A DNA stretch of 35,543 nt from Bradyrhizobium sacchari. Lineage in GTDB: Bacteria; Pseudomonadota; Alphaproteobacteria; Rhizobiales; Xanthobacteraceae. The notes below the pieces were generated by a model. That model was not told where the DNA came from and did not search any database. It saw only the letters and a list, made by a program, of their open reading frames with translations. This document shows, piece by piece, positions 1-8,127 of this stretch (position 1 is its first letter; each line of letters starts with the position of its first letter). A program made the translations under genes and the position numbers. The stretch is taken from contig NZ_LWIG01000014.1 of the NCBI RefSeq assembly GCF_002068095.1, forward strand, positions 131,093-166,635. Reading direction: 5' to 3'.

Positions 1-1160
1 TGGTCGGCGCCTCCGGCGCCATCGTCTTCATCGAGCCGAGCCCGTACGAAATCGCGACGCTGCTCGCCACCGTCACCTTCTTCGCCACCGGCCTGCGCCT
101 GCGGCTCGTGCTGATGCCGCTGGTCCTGATGCTGGTCCTGCTCAATGTCGGCTACACCATCAGCGCGATCCCGTTGCTCGATCAGCCCGAGGTGGTGAGC
201 TGGATCGCGACCTCCTGGTACATGGCGGTGACGGTGGTGTTCTTCGCGATGGTCACCTCCGAGGACACCGCAGCCCGGCTCGACATGCTCCGCCGCGGGC
301 TCGTCGTCGGTGCGATGGTCGCTTCGCTGTCGGCAATCGCCGGCTATTTCCACCTCGTTCCCGGCGGCGACGACCTCCTCACGCTCTACGGCCGCGCGCG
401 CGGCACGTTCAAGGACCCCAACGTGCTCGGCGCCTTCCTGATCCTGCCGGCGTTGTTCGCGCTGCAGAGCGTTGTCTCGGACAAGCTCGGCAAGGCGTTC
501 CGCAACGTCATCGCTTTCAGCATCATGTCGCTGGCGATCCTGCTCGCGTTCTCGCGCGCCGCCTGGGGCGGCCTGGTGCTGACCTCCGCCTTCATGCTGG
601 CGCTGATGGTGCTGACCAGCCGCACCAATGCGCAACGCTCGCGCATCGTCATCATGGCGATCGTCGCCGCAGTGCTGGGGCTCGCACTGATCGCGGTGCT
701 GCTGTCATTCGACTCCACCGCCGAGATGTTCAAGCAGCGTGCGAGCTTCGACCAGAGCTATGACGAAGGCCGCTTCGGCCGTTTCGGCCGGCACATCCTC
801 GGTGCGGAGATGGCGCTCGACCTGCCGTTCGGCATCGGCCCGCTGCAATTCCACCGCTACTTCCCCGAGGACACCCACAACTCCTACCTCAACGCCTTCA
901 TGTCCGGCGGCTGGCTCTCCGGCGTGTGCTACCCCGCGCTGGTCTTCACCACCGTCATCATGGGCTTCCGCCACATCTTCGTCCGCGTGCCCTGGCAGCG
1001 TGCTTATCTTGCGATCTTCTCCGCCTTCGTCGGCACCGTCGGCGAAAGTTTCGTGATCGACACCGACCACTGGCGCCACTTCTGGATGATGCTGGGCGCG
1101 ATGTGGGGCATGATCGCGGCCGCGCAGATGTATAGGGCTAGCGAAGCTTCTTCAGCTTGA
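1..1160 (+). CDS. O-antigen ligase-like membrane protein, 5' end cut off
   Basis: The frame is open from base 3, so the true start lies before the window; the GTG at 108 is internal. The product is a polytopic inner-membrane protein with many hydrophobic segments. After the fourth or so comes the loop GRARGTFKDPNVLGAF, and later FSRAAWGGL and HNSYLNAFMSGGW, a pattern typical of Wzy_C/O-antigen ligase (WaaL) family proteins. Family members transfer or polymerise lipid-linked glycans at the periplasmic face. The acceptor here is unknown, and polysaccharide genes may lie upstream outside the window. Its last 23 bases overlap the 3' end of the convergent MarR gene. The assignment to the superfamily is good; WaaL versus Wzy-type polymerase cannot be decided from this fragment. 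Confidence 0.8.
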   Translation, partial: VGASGAIVFIEPSPYEIATLLATVTFFATGLRLRLVLMPLVLMLVLLNVGYTISAIPLLDQPEVVSWIATSWYMAVTVVFFAMVTSEDTAARLDMLRRGLVVGAMVASLSAIAGYFHLVPGGDDLLTLYGRARGTFKDPNVLGAFLILPALFALQSVVSDKLGKAFRNVIAFSIMSLAILLAFSRAAWGGLVLTSAFMLALMVLTSRTNAQRSRIVIMAIVAAVLGLALIAVLLSFDSTAEMFKQRASFDQSYDEGRFGRFGRHILGAEMALDLPFGIGPLQFHRYFPEDTHNSYLNAFMSGGWLSGVCYPALVFTTVIMGFRHIFVRVPWQRAYLAIFSAFVGTVGESFVIDTDHWRHFWMMLGAMWGMIAAAQMYRASEASSA

Positions 1161-1656
1161 GATTCGGACGCTTCTCCGGCGGCGTGTCGAGCAGACCCTT
1201 CAGCGCCTCCGTTGCCGCGAGCACGCCCTTGTAGCCTTCCACCGCGAAGCGCAGCAGCAGACGCAACTCCTCGTCGGAATAGGCGCCAAAAACCTTCTCC
1301 ATCGCCTGCTGCATCGGCACATAGAGCTGGCCGATCTTCATGGCCGTCTCCGGCACGACGGAAATGAAGACCTTGCGACGGTCCTTCTCGTCCCGCTCGC
1401 GGCGCACCAGGCCGGCCTTCTCGAGCCGGTCGACCACGCCGGTGATGGCGCCGGTGGTCAGCCCCGTGACCTCGGCGAGCCGGCCCGCACTGACGCGACC
1501 TTCGAGATAGAGGATGTCCATGCATTCGAGGTCGGAATTGGCAATTCCTGCAACATTCGCAACGGTCTGGCCATAGAGCACGCCCTGCGCGGACGACCGT
1601 CGCATCGCCTCCTCGAGCTCTCTCAACAACGCCGCGCGCGCCTTCGTCCTTGACAA
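1138..1656 (-). CDS. MarR-family transcriptional regulator
   Basis: This 172-residue protein is a winged-helix regulator. The DNA-binding region (about residues 45-100) contains VTGLTTGAITGVVDRLEKAGLVRRERDEKDRRK, here split as recognition helix TTGAITGVVDRLEKAG and wing RRERDEKDRRK, the classic MarR signature. The start is TTG at 1656, preceded by AAGAGG six bases upstream. The gene is divergent from a FAD monooxygenase, and the 96-base gap carries two overlapping inverted repeats, so it probably represses itself and the monooxygenase until an aromatic-type ligand binds. That regulatory role is inferred from the arrangement. The C-terminal tail (GLLDTPPEKRPNLKLKKLR) is basic. Confidence 0.88.
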   Translation of the reverse strand: MSRTKARAALLRELEEAMRRSSAQGVLYGQTVANVAGIANSDLECMDILYLEGRVSAGRLAEVTGLTTGAITGVVDRLEKAGLVRRERDEKDRRKVFISVVPETAMKIGQLYVPMQQAMEKVFGAYSDEELRLLLRFAVEGYKGVLAATEALKGLLDTPPEKRPNLKLKKLR

Positions 1657-1685
1657 GGTCGACCTCTTATCTTACCGAATATATA

Positions 1686-1709
1686 TCTTAGTCGCTAAGA
1701 GATTTAGCG
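1686..1709. promoter_or_regulatory. Nested inverted repeats, candidate MarR operator
   Basis: Two perfect inverted repeats overlap: TCTTAG-TCG-CTAAGA at 1686-1700 and CGCTAA-GAGAT-TTAGCG at 1693-1709. They sit between the divergent MarR and FAD monooxygenase starts in an AT-rich patch, and have the size of MarR-family operators. Binding is inferred from position and symmetry. Confidence 0.6.
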
Positions 1710-1752
1710 GCCGTAATTTCTCCTAGCACCAGGGAAACCCCGGGAGCAAGCG

Positions 1753-2949
1753 ATGTCCTACCGTCCCCGCAAGGCCCTGATCATCGGTGCCGGCATCGCC
1801 GGCCCCGTCGCCGCGATCCTGCTGCGGCGCGCTGGCATCGAGTCCGCGATCTACGAGGCGTGGCCCTATTCGAAGGGCATCGGCGGCGGCCTCCAGATCG
1901 CGCCGAACGGCATGCATGTGATGGACGAGATCGGGGTGGCGAACGAACTGATCGGCCGCGGCTCGGTCGCGGAGGCCTTCGACTTCTACTCGCAAGGCGG
2001 CCAGCGCCTCGGCTCGATCAACCGCGACATGGCGCGGCGCTTCGGCCAGCCGGCCGTCAACATTTCCCGCGCAACGCTGAACGAGATCCTGATCGACAAG
2101 GCCTGGTGCGCCTGCGTGTCGCTCTATTTTGAGAAGCGCCTGATCAAGATCGAGGATCGTGGCGACCAGCCGATCATCGCCTATTTCTCCGACGGCACCA
2201 CCGCCGAAGGCGACTTCCTGATCGGCGCCGACGGCGTGCATTCGGTGGTGCGCCGCCAGGTCGTGCCTGATGGCCCGCAGCCGTTCGACACCGGTCTGAT
2301 CGGCTTCGGCGGCTTCGTGCCGCACGCCGTCCTCGACGGCAGATCGATCGGCCGGCATGTCGAGACCACGTTCGGCCAGAGCGGCTTCTTCGGTTACGGC
2401 TATTGCAGCCCGGATCCGAACGACGGCGTGATGTGGTGGAGCACCCAGCCCGCGCACGGCATGGATGCGGCGATGTTCCGCGCCCTCGACCAGGCGACGT
2501 TGAAGCAGCATCTGCGCGGCTTCCACCGCGGCTGGCACGAGCCGATCCCCGACATCATCGAAGCCGCCGAGAACATCGTGGTCACCGACACGCTCGACGT
2601 CGCGACCCTGCCGGCATGGTCGCGCAAGCGCTCGCTGCTGATCGGCGATGCCGCGCATGCGACCAGCCCTCACGCCGGCCAGGGCGCCTCTCTCGCGCTG
2701 GAGGATGCGATGCGGCTCGCGCGCCTGATGCAGGAGGGACAGGAGCTTGGCGCCACCTTCCAGGCCTTCGAGGCCGAACGTCGGCCGCGCACCGAGAAGA
2801 TCGTCGCCATGGCCCGCCGCAACGGCAACAGCAAGCGCGAGTTCAGCGCCACCGGCGCCTGGATCCGCAACCAGATGCTGAAATGGCTCTTGCCGCTGGG
2901 CTCGAAGAGCATGGAGTTCATGTACGCGTATGACGCGCGGGCGGTGTGA
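1753..2949 (+). CDS. FAD-dependent monooxygenase (aromatic hydroxylase-like)
   Basis: The 398-residue protein has the three motifs of group A flavoprotein hydroxylases: the FAD dinucleotide fold GAGIAG at residues 12-17, the DG motif GADGVHSVVRR near 157-167, and the GD motif LIGDAAHATSPHAGQG near 295-310. Such enzymes use NAD(P)H and O2 to hydroxylate aromatic or related substrates in the cytoplasm, as in 4-hydroxybenzoate or salicylate hydroxylases. The substrate is not readable from sequence. The ATG at 1753 follows a GGGAGCAAGCG ribosome-binding region. It is divergent from the MarR gene, suggesting substrate-induced expression. A short hairpin separates it from the convergent gene downstream. 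Confidence 0.85.
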   Translation: MSYRPRKALIIGAGIAGPVAAILLRRAGIESAIYEAWPYSKGIGGGLQIAPNGMHVMDEIGVANELIGRGSVAEAFDFYSQGGQRLGSINRDMARRFGQPAVNISRATLNEILIDKAWCACVSLYFEKRLIKIEDRGDQPIIAYFSDGTTAEGDFLIGADGVHSVVRRQVVPDGPQPFDTGLIGFGGFVPHAVLDGRSIGRHVETTFGQSGFFGYGYCSPDPNDGVMWWSTQPAHGMDAAMFRALDQATLKQHLRGFHRGWHEPIPDIIEAAENIVVTDTLDVATLPAWSRKRSLLIGDAAHATSPHAGQGASLALEDAMRLARLMQEGQELGATFQAFEAERRPRTEKIVAMARRNGNSKREFSATGAWIRNQMLKWLLPLGSKSMEFMYAYDARAV

Positions 2950-2961
2950 TTTTCTTCCCTC

Positions 2962-2977
2962 TCCCCGCTTGCGGGGA
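2962..2977. terminator. GC hairpin between convergent genes
   Basis: TCCCCGC-TT-GCGGGGA forms a seven-base-pair stem between the monooxygenase stop at 2949 and the convergent stop at 2988. There is no T-run on the plus side. It may serve as a weak terminator, or be a short palindromic repeat. Confidence 0.4.
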
Positions 2978-2987
2978 AGGCGAGGAA

Positions 2988-4166
2988 CTACCCTTCCACC
3001 CCAAACGTGAGCCCGGCGTGATCGACCAGCCGCTTGATCAGCTTGTGCTGCATCGCTGCGCCCGGCGTCCAGAAGCCGGCGGGGACATCGCTCGCGTCCC
3101 GCAGCAGGCAGATCGCGCATTCCGAGATCATCTTCGAGGTCGAGCCGTAGCCGGGATCGCGGTCGCCGGTGACGCCGGCGCGGACCATGCGGCCGTCGGG
3201 CGCGATCGCGACATAGAGCAGATTGAAGAGCCCCTTCTCCCGCTCCTCCTTCGACGGCCCCTCGCCCGGTTTTGGCGCATTCGGGCCGGTCTTCTCGGCA
3301 TTGGCCGCCATCACGCGCTTGGCGTTGGCCTCGCCTTTCTCGCCGGGGCCGGTCAGGACCATCTCGTCGTAGACGAACTCTTTGCCGTACGGAAAGCCCA
3401 TCAGCATGTTGGAGCGATGGACGTTGCGCGTGTTGATCAGCGCCATCATGAACGGCGCGGTCCAGGACTGCAGGTCCTCCTCATAGACTGCTCTGTTGCC
3501 CTTCGGCTGCTTCGGGCCGGTGAAGCCGGGCGTCAGCGCGAAGTGGTCGTTGAGAATGGCGACAAGGCTGAGATCCTTGGCAACGGCGTCGAAGGTCGCT
3601 TTCGCACTCGCCGCGGTGCCGCCTGACAGCGTGCCGCGCATATCGCGCACGCGTCCCTTCACGCGCGCCGCCGGCGCGCCGAACACGCGCCTGGCCTCTT
3701 CCTGCACGAAGAACGTGCCGAGCTCGAACGGCACGGAATCATAACCGCAGGAGAACACGATGCGCGCGCCGCTCTCTTTCGCCGCCGCCTCGTACTTGTC
3801 GATCATCTGCCGCATCCAGACCGGCTCGCCGCAGAGATCGAAATAGTCGATGCCGCCGGCGACGCAGGCCGCGAGCAGATCCTCGCCATAGAGCTGATAC
3901 GGCCCCACCGTCGTGATCACCGACTTCGTCTGCGCGACCATCGCCTTCAGCGAGGCGGCGTCGGATGCGTCGGCCACGATCAGCGGCGTGTCGGCGGGCG
4001 CACCGATCGCCTCGCGCACCGATTTCAGCTTGTCGAGGCTGCGGCCCGCCATCGCCCAATTGAGCGCCTTGTCGTCCTTGTAATGCGCCGCCAGATATTC
4101 AGCGACGAGCTGGCCGGTGAAACCGGTCGCGCCGTAGACGACGATGTCGAATTTCGCAGAGCTCAT
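2988..4166 (-). CDS. Saccharopine dehydrogenase-like NAD(P)-binding protein
   Basis: The 392-residue protein opens with a Rossmann fold: FDIVVYGATGFTGQLVAEYLA, with GATGFTG at residues 12-18. It continues with features of the saccharopine dehydrogenase-like family also seen in mycobacterial trans-acting enoyl reductases: TTVGPYQLYGEDLLAACV, DYFDLCGEP and FSCGYDSVPFELG. Such proteins are usually membrane-associated or soluble oxidoreductases with poorly known substrates. Lysine biosynthesis is unlikely, because the family name refers only to the fold. It lies nine bases after the DUF169 gene on the same strand and is probably cotranscribed with it. The start is ATG at 4166. Confidence 0.75.
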   Translation of the reverse strand: MSSAKFDIVVYGATGFTGQLVAEYLAAHYKDDKALNWAMAGRSLDKLKSVREAIGAPADTPLIVADASDAASLKAMVAQTKSVITTVGPYQLYGEDLLAACVAGGIDYFDLCGEPVWMRQMIDKYEAAAKESGARIVFSCGYDSVPFELGTFFVQEEARRVFGAPAARVKGRVRDMRGTLSGGTAASAKATFDAVAKDLSLVAILNDHFALTPGFTGPKQPKGNRAVYEEDLQSWTAPFMMALINTRNVHRSNMLMGFPYGKEFVYDEMVLTGPGEKGEANAKRVMAANAEKTGPNAPKPGEGPSKEEREKGLFNLLYVAIAPDGRMVRAGVTGDRDPGYGSTSKMISECAICLLRDASDVPAGFWTPGAAMQHKLIKRLVDHAGLTFGVEG

Positions 4167-4175
4167 GACTGGCCT

Positions 4176-4955
4176 TTACTTCTTCGCGTAGCTCACGCCC
4201 ATGCCGGCACGGACGTCGCTTTGAATACCATAGGGCGGGATCGGATAGCGCAGGCCGTTCTTGGCCAGCGCCTTCATGCCCTCGATCGCCTTGGCGAGAT
4301 GCGCGGGCTTCAAAGCCATCAGCATCTCCTCGTCCGGCACGCCGCCATAGCGCCGTTCGGCATAGCATGGCAAGGACAGGCTGGGCTCCCCGGTCTTGAG
4401 CGCCCGGCCCCAGGAATCCGCACACGCCGTCTCGCCGACCACGCCCCACTCGAATTTCCTGTAGCCGGTATATTGCAGCCCGTTGATCAGGATGATCATC
4501 TGCCCCGGCGTCGCGTAGACGAGGCAGATGTCGGGTGGATCGAGCCGGCCGCTCGCGAGCGGACTGACCGCGAGCGCCTGATATTGCCCGAACGGCACCA
4601 CGTCCAGCGCTTCCTGCCGCTTGCGCGCGTCCTCCGCGGTGCCGTGCCAGACCCCGACATAGTTTTCGCCGGCGAGCCATTTCTCGTCCCGCGGCGCAAG
4701 ACCGATCACGGCGCGGCACTGGCTGCCCACCAGATCGTCGGCGGTGATGCCGACGGTCCAGCCGAGCCGCGAGGCCATGCTGACGATCTGATCGGTGGTG
4801 TGGATCGCATTCGGCCGCCGGATCTTCGGGATCGCTTCCATGTCGGCAGCTTGCGCGAACAGCTTCATGCCGATCACCGTGGTCTTCAGCCGCAACAGGC
4901 TGTTGAGATCGGCAACGAGGCCGGCAACGTCGATCCTCTCTGCACTCTGCTGCAT
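4176..4955 (-). CDS. DUF169 domain protein
   Basis: This 259-residue cytoplasmic protein matches the DUF169 pattern: an early VIGMKLF, then SQCRAVIGLAPRDEKW, GQMIILINGLQYTGYRKFEWGV split by short loops, and CADSWGRALKTGEPSLSLPCYAERRYGG. Three conserved-looking cysteines (in SQC, ACADS and LPCYAER) are visible. The biochemical function of the family is unknown to me. It begins with ATG at 4955 and ends nine bases before the saccharopine-dehydrogenase-like gene, so the two probably act together. The pairing with a reductase hints at small-molecule metabolism, but no specific role can be stated. Confidence 0.7.
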   Translation of the reverse strand: MQQSAERIDVAGLVADLNSLLRLKTTVIGMKLFAQAADMEAIPKIRRPNAIHTTDQIVSMASRLGWTVGITADDLVGSQCRAVIGLAPRDEKWLAGENYVGVWHGTAEDARKRQEALDVVPFGQYQALAVSPLASGRLDPPDICLVYATPGQMIILINGLQYTGYRKFEWGVVGETACADSWGRALKTGEPSLSLPCYAERRYGGVPDEEMLMALKPAHLAKAIEGMKALAKNGLRYPIPPYGIQSDVRAGMGVSYAKK

Positions 4956-5015
4956 GGCGTCCTCCCGGCCGGCGGTCGCGCGCCGGTGCTGTGTTCTTGT
5001 TTTGCGACCCTCGTT

Positions 5016-5819
5016 CTAGTCCGTGGCCGGGCCCGGAAGCAACTCGCCGGTCCGGCCCATGACGCGGTACGTCAGAAGACCGATCCATTCGCGCACGGCG
5101 ACGTCGGTCCTGGCAAGACCGTCGCCGCCGACGCGGGTGAACGCGAAGAGATCGTCACGTCCTCCCATGCGCCAGTCCACCGGATAGGCCTCGACGTTAA
5201 ATCCCGCCTTGCGAAAGATCCCCATCGAGCGCGGCATGTGGAAGGCCGAGGTGACCAGCAGCCAGCGCTCGCCCGGCTTCGGCGACACGAGCTGCTTCGT
5301 GAAGATCGCATTCTCCCAGGTGTTGCGGGAATCGCGCTCGAGGATCAGGCGTTCTTTCGGAATGCCCAGACTTTCCAGGATCGGCGCGGAGTAGTCGGCT
5401 TCCCTGCTCTCGGTCGAGACAAGATTCGCCGTGCCTCCGGTGAAGACGATGCGCGCCTTCGGATAGCGGCGCGCAAGCTCGGCCGGCGCCAGCAGACGAT
5501 CGGCGGCGTGCGAAACGACCGGTGTGCGGTGCGCCGCGGACAGATCGGTGTCGATGGAGCCGCCGAGCACGATGATGCCGTCGGGCGCGCCGCGCGAGGG
5601 GTCCCACGCCGGAAAGCGCGACTCCAGCGGATAAAGCAGGAGATTGCCGAGCGGCGAGACCGCAGCCAACGCCAGCAGCAGCAGTGTCGTCACGGCAAGC
5701 TTGCGGCCGAGCGCGGCATGGCGGGTCAGCATCAGCAGCAGCGACAGGATGCCGAGCTCGACCAGGAGATTGATCGGCAGCAGCGCAGCGCCGAGGGTCT
5801 TGGAAAGAACGAAATACAG
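5016..5819 (-). CDS. YdcF/DUF218-family membrane-anchored protein, probable CTG start
   Basis: The conserved DUF218 core is clear: IIVLGGSIDTDLSAAH, RIVFTGGTANL, EADYSAPILESLGIP, ERDSRNTWENA and LVTSAFHMPRSMGIF. Relatives act at the cell envelope (SanA/ElyC/YdcF group), and their chemistry is unsettled. The first ATG (5732) would give 238 residues and remove the first membrane helix. The same frame continues upstream as YFVLSKTLGAALLPINLL, which I recall as the usual N-terminus of rhizobial members. No ATG, GTG or TTG exists between 5732 and the stop at 5912. CTG at 5819 lies five bases after GAGG and would give 267 residues. I therefore place the start there, with the choice uncertain. The gene ends 60 bases before the DUF169 gene. 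Confidence 0.75.
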   Translation of the reverse strand: MYFVLSKTLGAALLPINLLVELGILSLLLMLTRHAALGRKLAVTTLLLLALAAVSPLGNLLLYPLESRFPAWDPSRGAPDGIIVLGGSIDTDLSAAHRTPVVSHAADRLLAPAELARRYPKARIVFTGGTANLVSTESREADYSAPILESLGIPKERLILERDSRNTWENAIFTKQLVSPKPGERWLLVTSAFHMPRSMGIFRKAGFNVEAYPVDWRMGGRDDLFAFTRVGGDGLARTDVAVREWIGLLTYRVMGRTGELLPGPATD

Positions 5820-5952
5820 GGGAGCCTCGCTGGAATGACCGGGCCATGCGCGGGCTTGACCGGCCCGTCCATCATCGGAAATCTTCTTGAAAGAGGATCG
5901 ATCGCCGGGTCAAGCCCGAGCATCACAAGCAAAACCGATTGGACGGCCGCAA

Positions 5953-6894
5953 ATGACCCATCACCACCTGCATTCCAGCCCCGAGACCTGCCATTGGGGC
6001 TTCTTCGAGGCCGCGCTCAAGCCCGTCCTCACCATCAAAAGCGGTGACGAGGTGACGGTCGATACCATCAGCGGCGGGCCGGACATGCTGCCCGACCGCG
6101 ACAAGTTTCACATTCCCCCGGAACTGTTCGAAGTCCATGCGAGGTGCGAGCGCATGGTGCCCGGCCACATCCTCACCGGCCCGATCGCGGTCGAGGGCGC
6201 CGAGCCCGGCGATGTGCTCGCGGTCGAGATTCTCGACGTCCAGCTCCGGCAGGACTGGGGCTGGAACATGATCAAGCCGTTGTCAGGGACCCTGCCCGAC
6301 GATTTTCACGAGACGCGCATCCTCAACGTCCCGCTGGACCGGGCCCGGATGGTCGGCCGCATGCCGTGGGGGCTTGACCTGCCGCTCAGGCCGTTCTTCG
6401 GCGTGATGGGCGTTTCGCCGCCACCGGCCTGGGGCCGCATCTCCTCGCTGGTCCCGCGCGCGATGGGCGGCAATCTCGACAACAAGGAGCTCGGCGCCGG
6501 CGCAACGCTCTATCTGCCGGTGTTCGTCCCGGGCGCGATGTTCTCCTGCGGCGACGGCCATGGCGTGCAGGGCGATGGCGAGGTCTGCGTCACGGCGATC
6601 GAGACCGCGCTGCAGGGCCGCTTCCGCCTGACGCTGCGCAAGGACCTCAGGCTCGACTACCCCCGCGCCGAAACGGCGACGCACTACATGACCATGGCGA
6701 TGGACCCCAACCTCGACAGTTGCGTGGTGCGCGCGCTGCGCGACATGATCGCCCTGCTCGGGGAGAAGCGAAACCTGTCGCGCGAGGACGCCTACACCCT
6801 GTGCAGCCTGGCGGCCGATCTGCGGGTGACCCAGACCGTCAACGGCTCCAAGGGCATCCATTGCATGATCGAAAAGGCGATCGTGCACGGCTGA
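5953..6894 (+). CDS. Acetamidase/formamidase family protein
   Basis: The 313-residue product resembles the FmdA/AmdA amidases, which hydrolyse formamide or acetamide to ammonia and the acid. Visible signatures are the N-terminal HHHLHSSPETCHWGFF, the stretch GPIAVEGAEPGDVLAVEILDV in the first half, and FSCGDGHGVQGDGEVCVTAIE, which matches the family's metal and active-site loop. The usual family length is 300-410 residues. The frame extends back to a TTG at 5887, but those 22 codons look non-coding, and the ATG at 5953 begins the conserved region. No amide transporter genes adjoin it, so it stands alone between YdcF (divergent) and the gcrA region. The exact amide substrate is unknown. Confidence 0.82.
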   Translation: MTHHHLHSSPETCHWGFFEAALKPVLTIKSGDEVTVDTISGGPDMLPDRDKFHIPPELFEVHARCERMVPGHILTGPIAVEGAEPGDVLAVEILDVQLRQDWGWNMIKPLSGTLPDDFHETRILNVPLDRARMVGRMPWGLDLPLRPFFGVMGVSPPPAWGRISSLVPRAMGGNLDNKELGAGATLYLPVFVPGAMFSCGDGHGVQGDGEVCVTAIETALQGRFRLTLRKDLRLDYPRAETATHYMTMAMDPNLDSCVVRALRDMIALLGEKRNLSREDAYTLCSLAADLRVTQTVNGSKGIHCMIEKAIVHG

Positions 6895-7095
6895 GCCGAC
6901 CCGGCATTCCCTGACCTGCAGACGCCACACCGCCGCCCGGCCATGCGCGCGGTGCGCCGGGTCACGTCCGATTTCCTCTGCGATTCCAACAGGCTGAGTG
7001 TCAGGCCCAGCCTGCATTTGACTTCCGGCCCCGAACCTAAATAGAGTCTTAATCGTTACTTTTATGTACCCGAGTAAGAGGCTAGCGTTCGGGCC

Positions 7096-7293
7096 ATGGC
7101 CACCGAAAAAGCCGAGACTGACCGCATTCCCGTAACCTTGGCGCTCTCGACCATCACCTATCTGGAGAAACTGGTGAGACAGGGCACCCACGGCACCAGC
7201 GTTCCCGGCGTCGCACGGACCCTGATCGAGGAAGGTATCCGCCTCGCCATCAAGGACGGGCTTTTGTCGATTCGCGACAATGGCAGGACGTGA
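7096..7293 (+). CDS. Small conserved protein, possible ribbon-helix-helix
   Basis: The 65-residue product starts at ATG 7096. Its sequence IPVTLALSTITYLEKLVRQG followed by GTSVPGVARTLIEEGIRLAIKDG has the layout of a short beta-strand and two helices, resembling ribbon-helix-helix DNA-binding proteins. A ribosome-binding stretch (GTAAGAGG) lies about 14 bases upstream. It precedes the GcrA-family gene by 75 bases on the same strand and may share its transcript. I recognise the type as a conserved rhizobial small protein without an assigned function; the DNA-binding idea is inference. Confidence 0.55.
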   Translation: MATEKAETDRIPVTLALSTITYLEKLVRQGTHGTSVPGVARTLIEEGIRLAIKDGLLSIRDNGRT

Positions 7294-7368
7294 ACGCGGG
7301 CAGGACGTGAGGCGGGCGGATCTCGAGCAGGCGGATGGCCGACATCTGCAACCTGGGACCGTTTACAA

Positions 7369-7848
7369 ATGCCTGTTCTCTCACCAACCTGGACCGACGA
7401 ACGAATTGAACTTCTGAAGCAGCATTTCGAGGCCGGCCTCTCCTGCCGCGAGATCGCCGCCGACATCGGCGTCAGCCGCAATGCGGTGATCGGCAAGCTG
7501 TCCCGGCTCAATCTGACGCGCAGCCGCGCGGTCGAAGACCGCAGGCTCGAGCGAAGCCTTGCGCCGCCGGCGCGCGCGAGCCGCGCCGTACCGCGCCTGC
7601 AATACGAGATGCTCGCCACGATCTATGGCGAGGCCGACGCGACTGCGGTCGCAAGTCCGATCGACGACGCCAACCGCTGCTCGCTCATGGAGCTGTCCGA
7701 GAACCGCTGTCGCTGGCCGATCTCGACGCCGGGCGCGGAGGACTTCTGTTTCTGCGGCAATGGCGCGCCCGGCGGCCAGCCTTATTGCAGCGGTCACAGC
7801 CGCCTCGCCTACCGGCCGAACTCGCGCGCCCGCGCGATGCGCGGTTAG
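7369..7848 (+). CDS. GcrA-family cell cycle regulator
   Basis: The 159-residue protein begins with a helix-turn-helix region, WTDERIELLKQHFEAGLSC then REIAADIGVSRNAVIGKLSRLNL, matching GcrA. The C-terminus has the family's cysteine-rich end: ENRCRWPIS, DFCFCGNG, PYCSGHSRLAY. GcrA proteins bind sigma-70 RNA polymerase and activate promoters carrying GANTC sites methylated by CcrM, coordinating replication and division. Compared with Caulobacter GcrA as I remember it, the N-terminus departs (MPVLSPTWTDER rather than MxWTDER), so this could be the main copy or a paralogue. The ATG at 7369 is supported by the conserved WTDER immediately after it. A strong hairpin follows 57 bases beyond the stop. 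Confidence 0.85.
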   Translation: MPVLSPTWTDERIELLKQHFEAGLSCREIAADIGVSRNAVIGKLSRLNLTRSRAVEDRRLERSLAPPARASRAVPRLQYEMLATIYGEADATAVASPIDDANRCSLMELSENRCRWPISTPGAEDFCFCGNGAPGGQPYCSGHSRLAYRPNSRARAMRG

Positions 7849-7902
7849 CGCGTCTTCCCGACGCGTACTCGAAAACGCTTTCGAAGCCGCGTCCCAAAAA
7901 CG

Positions 7903-7934
7903 AAAAACCTCCGGCGGGGCATCGCCGGAGGTTT
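7903..7934. terminator. Hairpin terminator, possibly bidirectional
   Basis: A perfect 12-base-pair stem, AAACCTCCGGCG (7905-7916) and CGCCGGAGGTTT (7923-7934), encloses a six-base loop. It lies 3' of the GcrA-family gene. On the minus strand the stem is followed by T5-CG-T5, a better intrinsic terminator than in the plus direction. Confidence 0.75.
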
Positions 7935-8095
7935 CTGGAGGCTTAGCGTGAAGCTAAGAGCCGCAACTTTCGTATCTGGCTGAAAGCTATATAGCTGATT
8001 AACTCAGGTAAGTAAATAAGCTTGAGGCGATCGAATCGCATGGCTCGTCTTCGCCTCCTGCACGGCCGCCGGATTTTCCGAAGGCCCCATCTGCG

Positions 8096-8127
8096 AAAAA
8101 AGCCCCGGCGGTTTCCCGCCGGGGCTT
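8096..8127 (-). terminator. Porin terminator
   Basis: The stem AAGCCCCGGCGG (8100-8111) pairs perfectly with 8116-8127 around a TTTC loop. Reading on the minus strand it is followed by a T-run (8101-8096). It lies 25 bases after the porin stop codon. Confidence 0.88.

Noticed and set aside
4083..6047. A 654-codon plus-strand open frame
   Set aside because: It runs antisense to the DUF169 and YdcF genes and shows no domain; its composition is that of a frame shadow.
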